From UBA4416 sp046594225 (GTDB lineage: Bacteria > Bacteroidota > Bacteroidia > B-17B0 > Aurantibacillaceae): a DNA stretch of 19,233 nucleotides. The position numbers were made by a program, and so were the translations under genes. The notes under the pieces were generated by a model that did no database searches, was not told the origin of the DNA, and saw only the letters and a program-made list of their open reading frames with translations. The stretch is taken from assembly GCA_046594225.1 (NCBI GenBank), contig JBKJPW010000069.1, positions 1 to 19,233 on the forward strand. Direction: 5' to 3'. Shown here piece after piece: positions 13,694 through 19,233 of the stretch (position 1 is its first letter; every line of letters starts with the position of its first letter).

Positions 13694-14311
13694 TTACTTC
13701 TCGATTATAACGTAAGACCCTTTAGCACCCGGAACTGAACCTTTGATTAAAAGAACGTTCTTTTCTGCCATAATTTTAACTACTACTAAGTTTTGGATTT
13801 TTTTTCTATCTCCACCCATTCTACCAGCCATACGCATACCTTTAAATACACGAGAAGGATCTGAAGAAGCTCCTAATGATCCTGGTGCTCTAGAACGATC
13901 ATGTTGACCGTGAGTTGAACCACCAACACCACCAAAACCGTGACGTTTTACTACACCTTGAAAACCTTTACCTTTTGATGTACCAACGATGTCAACGAAG
14001 TCACCTTCTGCAAACATATCTAATGTTACGATATCACCTAAATTTTTTGTTTCCTCAAAAGAACGGAACTCAACAATTTTACGTTTTGGGGTAGTTTTTG
14101 CTAATTCAAAATGACCTTTCATAGCAGACGATGTATGTTTTTCTTTCTTATCATCGTAAGCTAACTGTAAAGCTGTGTAACCGTCTTTTTCATTGGTTTT
14201 TACTTGCGTAACAACGCAAGGACCTGCTTCTATTACTGTGCATGGCACATACTTGCCATTGGCATCGAAGAAGCTAGTCATTCCTATTTTTTTACCAATA
14301 ATTCCAGACAT
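13694..14311 (-). CDS. rplC: 50S ribosomal protein uL3
   Basis: uL3 starts 50S assembly and extends a loop to the peptidyl transferase centre. The 205-residue protein begins MSGIIGKKIGMTSFFDANGK, has TSKGKGFQGVVKRHGFGG at 111-128 and the loop GSLGASSDPSRVFKGMRMAG at about 144-163. At the position of the methylated E. coli Gln150 this protein has Ala148 by motif alignment, so that PrmB-type modification is not expected. It follows rpsJ after a 98-nt spacer that holds an inverted copy of the palindromic element also found after rplF. Confidence 0.98.
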   Translation of the reverse strand: MSGIIGKKIGMTSFFDANGKYVPCTVIEAGPCVVTQVKTNEKDGYTALQLAYDDKKEKHTSSAMKGHFELAKTTPKRKIVEFRSFEETKNLGDIVTLDMFAEGDFVDIVGTSKGKGFQGVVKRHGFGGVGGSTHGQHDRSRAPGSLGASSDPSRVFKGMRMAGRMGGDRKKIQNLVVVKIMAEKNVLLIKGSVPGAKGSYVIIEK

Positions 14312-14372
14312 TTTACTTTTTTGTTATTTGTTATTTACTTATTTTATTTTTTTGATTCCAGAGTTTCCTTTA

Positions 14373-14392
14373 CACTTCGACTACGCTCAGTG
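14373..14392. repeat. Inverted copy of the CTGAGCGTAGTCGAAG palindromic element after rpsJ
   Basis: The plus strand reads CACTTCGACTACGCTCAGTG; the minus strand reads CACTGAGCGTAGTCGAAGTG. The core CTGAGCGTAGTCGAAG matches the element at 6764-6787 but lies in the opposite orientation. Its outer arms differ in sequence (CAC/GTG here, AGCC/GGCT there) yet stay self-complementary, the pattern of compensatory variation expected if hairpin structure is conserved. It begins 17 nt beyond the rpsJ stop codon in the 98-nt rpsJ-rplC spacer. Confidence 0.72.
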
Positions 14393-14409
14393 CGAATAAA
14401 AACAGAGGG

Positions 14410-14715
14410 TTAAACTTTAATTTCAACTTCTACTCCAGAAGGCAATTCTAATTTCATTAAAGCATCTACAGTTTTTGAAGAAGAACTATAGATATCCAAT
14501 AAACGTTTGTATGAACAAACTTGGAACTGCTCACGCGCTTTTTTGTTAACGTGTGGTGAACGTAAAACAGTGAAGATTCTTTTATTTGTAGGTAATGGAA
14601 TTGGACCGTTAACTACAGCTCCTGTCATTTTCACAGTTTTCACAATTTTCTCAGCGGATTTATCAACTAAGTTGTAATCGTAAGATTTTAATTTTATTCT
14701 GATTCTTTGGCTCAT
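14410..14715 (-). CDS. rpsJ: 30S ribosomal protein uS10 (NusE)
   Basis: uS10 is a 30S head protein that also acts in transcription antitermination as NusE, bridging NusB and NusG. The 101-residue protein has the standard start MSQRIRIKLKSYDYNLVDKS, the motif GPIPLPTNKRIFTVLRSPHV and the end LPSGVEVEIKV. It is separated from fusA by only 22 nt, so str and S10 genes appear to be one unit. The tuf gene that lies between them in many bacteria is missing here and must be elsewhere in the genome. Confidence 0.98.
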   Translation of the reverse strand: MSQRIRIKLKSYDYNLVDKSAEKIVKTVKMTGAVVNGPIPLPTNKRIFTVLRSPHVNKKAREQFQVCSYKRLLDIYSSSSKTVDALMKLELPSGVEVEIKV

Positions 14716-14737
14716 GTGAGTTGTTATATAATACTGT

Positions 14738-16855
14738 TTATGCGTTTTCTTTTTTACCTTTTACCTTTGCTACTACATCAGCTGCAACGTTTGCAGGAGC
14801 ATCAGCATAGTGAGAGAATTCCATTGTGGAAGTTGCACGACCTGAAGTTAATGTACGTAATTGAGTTACATAACCAAACATTTCAGATAAAGGAACTTTA
14901 GCCTTAATAACCTGTGAGTTATTTTTTGAATCCATTCCTTCAATTTGACCACGACGACGATTTAAGTCACCTACAACATCACCCATGTTTTGCTCTGGAG
15001 TCAACACTTCAATTTTCATGATAGGCTCCATTAATACCGGCTTACATTTTGGCAATGCTTCACGGTACGCTGAACGAGCACAAATCTCAAAAGATAAAGA
15101 ATCTGAATCGACTGCGTGGAAAGATCCATCAATCAAACGAACTTTTAAATTATCTAATGGATATCCTGCTAATACACCATTAACCATGGCTGCTTTAAAT
15201 CCTTTTTCAATAGAAGGGATGAATTCACGAGGAATTGAACCACCAGAAATCTCATTAACAAATTGTAAATCAGATTTAGCTTTTTCTCTATCAAAATCTT
15301 CATCAACGGGGCTTAATACAAATTTAATATCTGCAAATTTACCACGACCACCAGTTTGTTTTTTGTATACTTCACGGTGTTCAACAGTTCCAGAAATTGA
15401 TTCTTTGTAAGATACTTGAGGCTCACCTTGATTTACTTCAACTTTAAACTCACGTTTTAAACGGTCGATAATAATTTCTAAGTGTAACTCACCCATACCT
15501 GAGATAATAGTTTGACCAGAATCTTCATCAGTATGTACACGGAAAGTTGGATCCTCTTCAGCTAATTTATGTAAACCTGTTCCTAAACGATCTAAGTCAC
15601 CTTGAGTTTTAGGCTCAATTGCTAAACCAATTACAGGCTCAGGGAAATTCATTGCTTCTAATACGATTGGATGTTTTTCATCGCATAAAGTATCTCCTGT
15701 TTTAATATCTTTAAATCCTACTGCTGCTCCAATATCACCTGCTTCTAAAAATTCAACAGGATTTTGTTTGTTAGCATGCATTTGAAAAATACGAGAGATA
15801 CGTTCTTTGTTTCCTGAACGAGTGTTCAATACATAAGAACCTGCATCTAAACGACCAGAATAAGCACGGAAGAAACACAAACGACCTACAAATGGATCAG
15901 TTGCGATTTTAAATGCTAATGCTGTAAATGGATCTTTAACATCTGGTCTACGAGAAACTTCTAAACCAGTGTCTGGATTAATACCTTTAGTTTCTGGCTT
16001 ATCCATCGGAGACGGCATTAATTCCATAACTAAATCCAACATTGTTTGTACACCTTTATTTTTGAAAGATGAACCACATACCATTGGAACAATTTTATTT
16101 GCAACACAAGCTTTACGCAATGCATCTAATACTTCTCTTTCAGTGATAGTTTCTGGAGCGTCAAAAAACTTCTCCATAATTTTATCATCAAATTCAGAAA
16201 CAGCTTCCAACATTTTTTCTCTCCACTCAGTTGCTTCTTCTAATAAATCTGCTGGAATAGGAACTTCTTGAAAAGTCATTCCTTTATCATGCTCGTTCCA
16301 AACAATACCACGGAAGTTAATCAAATCAACTACTCCAATAAAGTTTTCTTCAGATCCAATTGGAATTTGAAGAGGGACAGCATTGCCACCTAAAATTTCG
16401 CGAGTTTGTTTAACTACTTTTAAAAAGTCAGCTCCTTGACGGTCCATTTTATTAACGAAACCTAAACGAGTAACATTGTAGTTATCGGCTAAACGCCAGT
16501 TAGTTTCAGATTGAGGCTCTACACCATCAACTGCTGAAAATAAAAACACTAAACCATCTAATACACGTAATGAACGATTTACCTCAACTGTAAAGTCAAC
16601 GTGGCCTGGTGTATCAATGATATTAATTTTATAATTGTTATCACGGTATTTCCAAAAACAAGTTGTTGCAGCTGAAGTAATAGTAATTCCACGCTCTTGC
16701 TCTTGCGCCATCCAATCCATTGTTGCAGCACCTTCATGCACTTCACCAATTTTATGATTAACACCTGTGTAGTATAGAATACGCTCCGTTGTTGTTGTTT
16801 TACCAGCATCAATATGCGCAGCGATACCGATATTTCTTGTATATCTTAAGTCCAT
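14738..16855 (-). CDS. fusA: Elongation factor G
   Basis: EF-G is the translocase GTPase of elongation and, with RRF, splits ribosomes for recycling. The 705-residue protein is full length. GTPase motifs: G1 AHIDAGKT at 13-20, the switch I/G2 region with RGITIT at 55-60, G3 DTPGH at 81-85 with the catalytic His85, and G4 NKMD at 135-138. Domains II-V follow, with the domain IV segment SGGSIPREFIPSIEKGF and the domain V start VLMEPIMKIEVLTPE. Location next to rpsG and the ordinary motifs indicate the main housekeeping EF-G rather than a divergent paralogue. Six bases separate it from rpsG. Confidence 0.99.
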   Translation of the reverse strand: MDLRYTRNIGIAAHIDAGKTTTTERILYYTGVNHKIGEVHEGAATMDWMAQEQERGITITSAATTCFWKYRDNNYKINIIDTPGHVDFTVEVNRSLRVLDGLVFLFSAVDGVEPQSETNWRLADNYNVTRLGFVNKMDRQGADFLKVVKQTREILGGNAVPLQIPIGSEENFIGVVDLINFRGIVWNEHDKGMTFQEVPIPADLLEEATEWREKMLEAVSEFDDKIMEKFFDAPETITEREVLDALRKACVANKIVPMVCGSSFKNKGVQTMLDLVMELMPSPMDKPETKGINPDTGLEVSRRPDVKDPFTALAFKIATDPFVGRLCFFRAYSGRLDAGSYVLNTRSGNKERISRIFQMHANKQNPVEFLEAGDIGAAVGFKDIKTGDTLCDEKHPIVLEAMNFPEPVIGLAIEPKTQGDLDRLGTGLHKLAEEDPTFRVHTDEDSGQTIISGMGELHLEIIIDRLKREFKVEVNQGEPQVSYKESISGTVEHREVYKKQTGGRGKFADIKFVLSPVDEDFDREKAKSDLQFVNEISGGSIPREFIPSIEKGFKAAMVNGVLAGYPLDNLKVRLIDGSFHAVDSDSLSFEICARSAYREALPKCKPVLMEPIMKIEVLTPEQNMGDVVGDLNRRRGQIEGMDSKNNSQVIKAKVPLSEMFGYVTQLRTLTSGRATSTMEFSHYADAPANVAADVVAKVKGKKENA

Positions 16856-16861
16856 TTCTAA

Positions 16862-17329
16862 TTAGAATCTAAAGTGTGAAAATGCTTTGTTAGCTTCTGC
16901 CATTTTATGGATATCTTCTTTCTTTTTGAAAGCAGCTCCCTCTTCTTTTGACGCAGAAACAATTTCACCAGCTAATTTTTGAGCCATTGATTTTTCATTA
17001 CGCTTGCGAGCGTAAGTAATTAACCATTTAATAGCTAAAGCTAGTTTTCTCTCTGGGCGAACCTCAGAAGGAATTTGGAAAGTTGCACCTCCTACACGAC
17101 GTGAACGAACTTCAACTTGAGGAGTAACATTTGCTAAACCTTTCTTGAAAACTTCTAATCCATCTTCGTTAGTTCGTTTTGCAACGATTTCCAAGCATTC
17201 ATGAAAAATTGTAGAAGCGGTATTTTTTTTACCATCGTACATTAAACTGTTTAAAAAACGAGTTACCAATATATCGTTATAGATTGGATCTGGTAATAAA
17301 ATTCTTTTTTTGGCGGTCGATTTTCTCAT
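16862..17329 (-). CDS. rpsG: 30S ribosomal protein uS7
   Basis: uS7 nucleates assembly of the 30S head and contacts mRNA at the E site; in E. coli it represses the str operon. The 155-residue protein starts MRKSTAKKRILLPDPIYND and has the signature segments LVTRFLNSLMYDGKK, VEVRSRRVGGATFQIPSEVR and the C-terminal KKKEDIHKMAEANKAFSHFR helix. It is 27 nt after rpsL and 6 nt before fusA. The 96-nt rpsL-rpsG regulatory spacer of E. coli has no equivalent here. Confidence 0.98.
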   Translation of the reverse strand: MRKSTAKKRILLPDPIYNDILVTRFLNSLMYDGKKNTASTIFHECLEIVAKRTNEDGLEVFKKGLANVTPQVEVRSRRVGGATFQIPSEVRPERKLALAIKWLITYARKRNEKSMAQKLAGEIVSASKEEGAAFKKKEDIHKMAEANKAFSHFRF

Positions 17330-17356
17330 TGTATGAAATCTATACTTTTCTTAATA

Positions 17357-17770
17357 TTATTTTTTCTTAGCTCCTTTTGCTGGCGCAGCTACTACTCCTG
17401 CCTTAGGGCGTTTTGTTCCGTATTTAGAACGTTGTTGTTTTCTTCCTTCAACACCCGCAGTATCTAACGATCCGCGAACGATGTGGTAACGAACACCCGG
17501 TAAATCCTTAACACGACCACCACGTACCAAAACGATACTGTGCTCTTGCAAGTTATGACCTTCTCCAGGGATATAAGCAATTATCTCTTGCTTATTCGTT
17601 AATCGCACTTTCGCTACTTTACGCATAGCTGAGTTTGGTTTTTTAGGGGTTGTTGTGTACACACGTGTACAAACACCACGGCGTTGTGGACATGAATCCA
17701 AAGCGGCCGATTTACTTTTGTTAGGTGCTTTAAAGCGACCTTTTCTTACTAATTGCGATATTGTAGGCAT
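17357..17770 (-). CDS. rpsL: 30S ribosomal protein uS12
   Basis: uS12 is the decoding-centre protein that monitors codon-anticodon pairing and binds streptomycin-site rRNA. The 137-residue protein matches E. coli numbering closely: Lys43 in TTTPKKPNSA and Lys88 with Asp89 in GGRVKDLPGVR are conserved, so classic streptomycin-resistance changes are absent. The C-terminus extends about 13 residues beyond the E. coli end as a Val/Ala/Pro/Lys tail, common in Bacteroidota. It is the first gene of the operon; AAAGGA lies six bases upstream of the ATG, and the promoter is about 65 nt upstream. Confidence 0.99.
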   Translation of the reverse strand: MPTISQLVRKGRFKAPNKSKSAALDSCPQRRGVCTRVYTTTPKKPNSAMRKVAKVRLTNKQEIIAYIPGEGHNLQEHSIVLVRGGRVKDLPGVRYHIVRGSLDTAGVEGRKQQRSKYGTKRPKAGVVAAPAKGAKKK

Positions 17771-17816
17771 CTTAAATCCTTTGTATTACTTGATTTTACT
17801 ATAATTTACGCTTTTC

Positions 17817-17829
17817 CCCCATTTTGGGG
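17817..17829 (-). promoter_or_regulatory. Short hairpin at the predicted 5' end of the operon mRNA
   Basis: The minus strand reads CCCC-AAAAU-GGGG, four G-C pairs around a five-base loop. It begins four bases after the -7 box, so it would lie at or within a few bases of the transcription start and about 46 nt before the rpsL ATG. A 5'-terminal hairpin is known in other bacteria to protect mRNA from 5'-end-dependent decay; that role here is inference. It lacks a U-tract directly after the stem and is too short to be a strong terminator. Confidence 0.5.
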
Positions 17830-17833
17830 ACGG

Positions 17834-17863
17834 CAAAGATAGAATTATTTTCTTCATCAACAA
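17834..17863 (-). promoter_or_regulatory. Bacteroidota-type promoter of the rpsL operon
   Basis: On the minus strand a TTG at 17863-17861 (-33 element) is followed by 19 bases and TATCTTTG at 17841-17834, an exact TAnnTTTG -7 element. This fits the promoter consensus of the Bacteroidota primary sigma factor. Start of transcription would fall near 17830-17826, giving a 5' UTR of about 55-60 nt. A-tracts just upstream could act as UP elements; alpha-CTD residues for such contact are present in rpoA. The -33 box is embedded in a palindrome. Confidence 0.8.
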
Positions 17864-17875
17864 AAAAATTGTTGA
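17857..17875. promoter_or_regulatory. Operator-like palindrome over the -33 element
   Basis: TCAACAA (17857-17863) and TTGTTGA (17869-17875) form perfect seven-base arms around five A/T bases. The left arm contains the TTG -33 element of the operon promoter on the minus strand. Because it lies upstream of the predicted transcription start it would not be in the mRNA, so a protein-binding site is more plausible than an RNA hairpin. The AT-rich context raises the chance of coincidence. Confidence 0.45.
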
Positions 17876-17935
17876 AAAATATTGAAGATTCCTTGATTTT
17901 TTTTGTATGAATAGACTAAATTGACTTATTGAGGG

Positions 17936-17961
17936 TTGAAACCGTATAAAAATTGTTTCAA
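17936..17961. repeat. Inverted repeat TTGAAAC-N12-GTTTCAA
   Basis: TTGAAAC at 17936-17942 and GTTTCAA at 17955-17961 are perfect seven-base inverted repeats separated by 12 bases. They lie between the upstream terminator and the rpsL promoter, about 75 nt upstream of the -33 element. This could be a regulator-binding site, but no assignment to a family can be made and chance is possible in such AT-rich DNA. Confidence 0.35.
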
Positions 17962-18035
17962 TTTTTTTTATTTTTTTGAATATAATATACACTAAAAAGC
18001 TTTTATTTTGTCGCTTTATTCAGCATCATTAGTCT

Positions 18036-18077
18036 AAAATAAAAAACCCTCTCATTTCTGAAAGGGTTTTTTATTTT
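18036..18077 (-). terminator. Intrinsic terminator of the upstream secreted-protein gene
   Basis: In the minus-strand transcript a 19-bp stem (18077-18059 with 18054-18036), all pairs Watson-Crick apart from one G-U, closes on a GAAA (GNRA) tetraloop at 18058-18055. The core is CCCUUUCA/UGAGAGGG, flanked by A-rich and U-rich tracts. It begins 12 nt after the stop codon at 18090. The G-U would be an A-C mismatch on the plus strand and the GAAA loop is on the minus strand, so it is oriented for the upstream gene, although the flanking A/T tracts could allow some bidirectional function. Confidence 0.92.
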
Positions 18078-18089
18078 ATATTTAGTTGT

Positions 18090-19233
18090 TTATCTAAACA
18101 AATTTACAGTACCCTGTTTTTCAAATTCAGCGCCATCAAAACCTGTTGCTTTTATGAAGAAGAAATAAGTCCCCTCTGATACTTCAGAACCAGCAGCAGT
18201 GAGGCCATCCCAAGAAGCTTTAGCTCCTGAAAACTCATATAGTTTCTCTCCCCAACGGTTAAATATCTGTAAGGAGATTTCTTTTACCCCAGTCGATTTG
18301 ATTGTGAAAAAATCGTTTGACCCATCATTATTCGGAGTAAATACGTTCGGTATTTCTATAGAAAATCCGTCCTCAACAATAATTACGACAGTTGAAGTTG
18401 CTGTACAAGTACCAGATGTAGTAGTTAAAGTTACAGTATAAGAACCCGAAGCGAAAATGTTACTTGGATTTTGTGTGTTAGAGGTATTTCCATCACCAAA
18501 ATTCCAGCTAAAGCTAGGCGTTCCGTTACCAGCTCCTGTAAAATCAACTAAAAGAGGAGAAATACCAGTTGTAGGGTTAGCAGTAATAGAAGCGGTTGCA
18601 CTTGCTTGGGTTACATTAACTACAGCTGAACTAGAACAACCAGTTGAGTTATCTGTAACAGTTAAAGTATAGTCACCAACTACACCTATCGTAGGTGAAA
18701 GTGTAGAGCCACCTGATATCACACTTGTACCAGAAGGTCCAGCCCACGAGTAACTTGTATTTGAAGTAGTAGTAGTACCCATTAAAACAGCAGTTGTATC
18801 ACCACAAGCAATATTAGCAGATGTACCTGCATCAACACCTTGAGGTGGAGTAGTATTTCCGCTTACAGTATATTGTGCTGAATCTGAACAACCATTAAGG
18901 GCATCAATTACAATTAAAGTATAGGTACCCGATGTAATAACGTCAAACTGTGAACCCGAAACAGGTCCCGGCAACCATCCAATGATAGGAGAAGGGTTTG
19001 CGCTTGTACTGTTACTGCCGTTCAATGTTACTGTTGCGTTACTTGCGCCACAACCAATACTTGTGTTTGAAGATAAAACATTAACAGAAGCAGAAGGCTT
19101 CACAGTATCTGTAGTAACAGTAAATGTATTAGCTGAATTTGTGCTTGTAGACACACAGCCTGTTAATGTATTAGTAACTGCTAAAGTATAAATGCCAGAT
19201 GCAGTAAAAGTAGCATTAGCCTGGTTAGCAGGA
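18090..19233 (-). CDS. T9SS type B secreted protein with repeats and PKD domain (3' part only)
   Basis: The frame is open from the window edge to TAA at 18090, giving 380 residues of a longer protein; the true start is outside. Visible parts, in fragment numbering: cysteine-containing repeats ending around 26, 115 and 199, each with SGxYTL- or GDYTL-type strands followed by a GC pair (LTGC, LNGC, STGC); a PKD domain at about 213-286 (VDFTGAGNG, SFSWNFGDGNTSNTQNP, GSYTVTLT); and a C-terminal domain at about 293-380 (IPNVFTPNNDGSNDFF, QIFNRWGEKLYE, GTYFFFIKATG). The last matches the gliding-motility-associated (CHU_C, type B) sorting domain that directs outer-membrane export by the type IX secretion system. 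Likely a surface adhesin or SprB-like protein; the substrate cannot be told. It is unrelated to the ribosomal operon and ends with its own terminator. Confidence 0.93.
   Translation of the reverse strand, partial: PANQANATFTASGIYTLAVTNTLTGCVSTSTNSANTFTVTTDTVKPSASVNVLSSNTSIGCGASNATVTLNGSNSTSANPSPIIGWLPGPVSGSQFDVITSGTYTLIVIDALNGCSDSAQYTVSGNTTPPQGVDAGTSANIACGDTTAVLMGTTTTSNTSYSWAGPSGTSVISGGSTLSPTIGVVGDYTLTVTDNSTGCSSSAVVNVTQASATASITANPTTGISPLLVDFTGAGNGTPSFSWNFGDGNTSNTQNPSNIFASGSYTVTLTTTSGTCTATSTVVIIVEDGFSIEIPNVFTPNNDGSNDFFTIKSTGVKEISLQIFNRWGEKLYEFSGAKASWDGLTAAGSEVSEGTYFFFIKATGFDGAEFEKQGTVNLFR

Larger units (their letters stand above)
17771..18089. other. 319-nt intergenic region between the secreted-protein gene and the str operon
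   Basis: This is the only gene-free stretch over 300 bases. Read on the minus strand it holds, in order, the terminator of the upstream gene, a very AT-rich segment with an inverted repeat (17936-17961), a palindrome over the -33 box, the operon promoter, a 5'-UTR hairpin and a Shine-Dalgarno-like AAAGGA at 17782-17777. No tRNA or convincing reading frame is present; a 68-codon minus-strand frame crosses the promoter and UTR and looks like chance. Confidence 0.8.

Noticed and set aside
14716..14737. An E. coli-like uL4-controlled leader before rpsJ
   Set aside because: Only 22 bases separate fusA from rpsJ, too few for the known attenuator structure.
14985..15410. 141-codon plus-strand frame inside fusA
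   Set aside because: It is antisense to a highly conserved EF-G coding region; its length follows from codon bias of fusA, and no independent start signal or known protein is seen.
292..17770. Frameshifts or truncations in the ribosomal genes
   Set aside because: Every gene has an intact start and stop, near-family length and conserved end motifs; length differences are terminal extensions typical of the phylum.
17786..17992. 68-codon minus-strand reading frame upstream of rpsL
   Set aside because: It spans the operon promoter, the palindrome and the 5' UTR hairpin, has a Phe/Ile/Lys/Ser composition expected from translated AT-rich spacer, and resembles no known leader peptide.
1..19233. 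tRNA genes, rRNA, CRISPR arrays, insertion sequences, toxin-antitoxin or defence genes
   Set aside because: The spacers are too short or lack the needed structure, and every long reading frame is accounted for by ribosomal, translation, secretion or RNA polymerase genes plus one T9SS-type protein.

Overview
The window is a housekeeping locus from an AT-rich Bacteroidota genome, most likely Flavobacteriales or a close relative. Three things point there: the ribosomal proteins have the family's usual tails (long bL17 C-terminus, N-terminally extended uL22, lysine-rich uS12 tail); the one clear promoter has the TTG / TAnnTTTG architecture of that phylum; and the upstream gene ends in a type-B type IX secretion (gliding-motility-type) C-terminal domain. 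No undescribed multigene system was found. The interest lies in the non-coding spacers.

All confident genes are on the minus strand, so transcription runs from high to low coordinates. From the right edge: (1) 18090-19233, the 3' part of a secreted repeat/PKD protein, closed by a strong hairpin terminator at 18036-18077. (2) 17771-18089, a 319-nt intergenic region with a Bacteroidota-type promoter (17834-17863), a palindrome over its -33 box, and a short hairpin near the predicted 5' end of the mRNA. (3) 292-17770, one uninterrupted run of 32 genes: rpsL-rpsG-fusA, then rpsJ-rplC-rplD-rplW-rplB-rpsS-rplV-rpsC-rplP-rpmC-rpsQ (S10 set), rplN-rplX-rplE-rpsN-rpsH-rplF-rplR-rpsE-rpmD-rplO-secY (spc set), and infA-rpmJ-rpsM-rpsK-rpsD-rpoA-rplQ (alpha set). 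tuf is absent after fusA, and neither adk nor map lies between secY and infA. (4) 1-291, a hairpin terminator at 233-268 followed by AT-rich DNA that may hold the promoter and first codons of the next gene.

Together the genes encode about half of the ribosomal proteins, two translation factors (EF-G, IF-1), the SecY channel and the RNA polymerase alpha subunit, so translation, membrane insertion and transcription capacity are coupled in one transcription unit. rpmD (59 codons) and rpmJ (38 codons) were found by direct translation of the spacers.

Most junctions are tight (from a 1-nt overlap to about 30 nt). Most of the longer spacers carry palindromic or repeat DNA: three related copies of a CTGAGCGnAnTCGAAG-like element after rplF, rpsK and rpsJ, a perfect 20-nt palindrome between rpsN and rpsH, a small hairpin between rplB and rpsS, and an interrupted inverted repeat between rpoA and rplQ. 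A perfect AGGAGG before rplF is notable in a phylum that rarely uses Shine-Dalgarno pairing.
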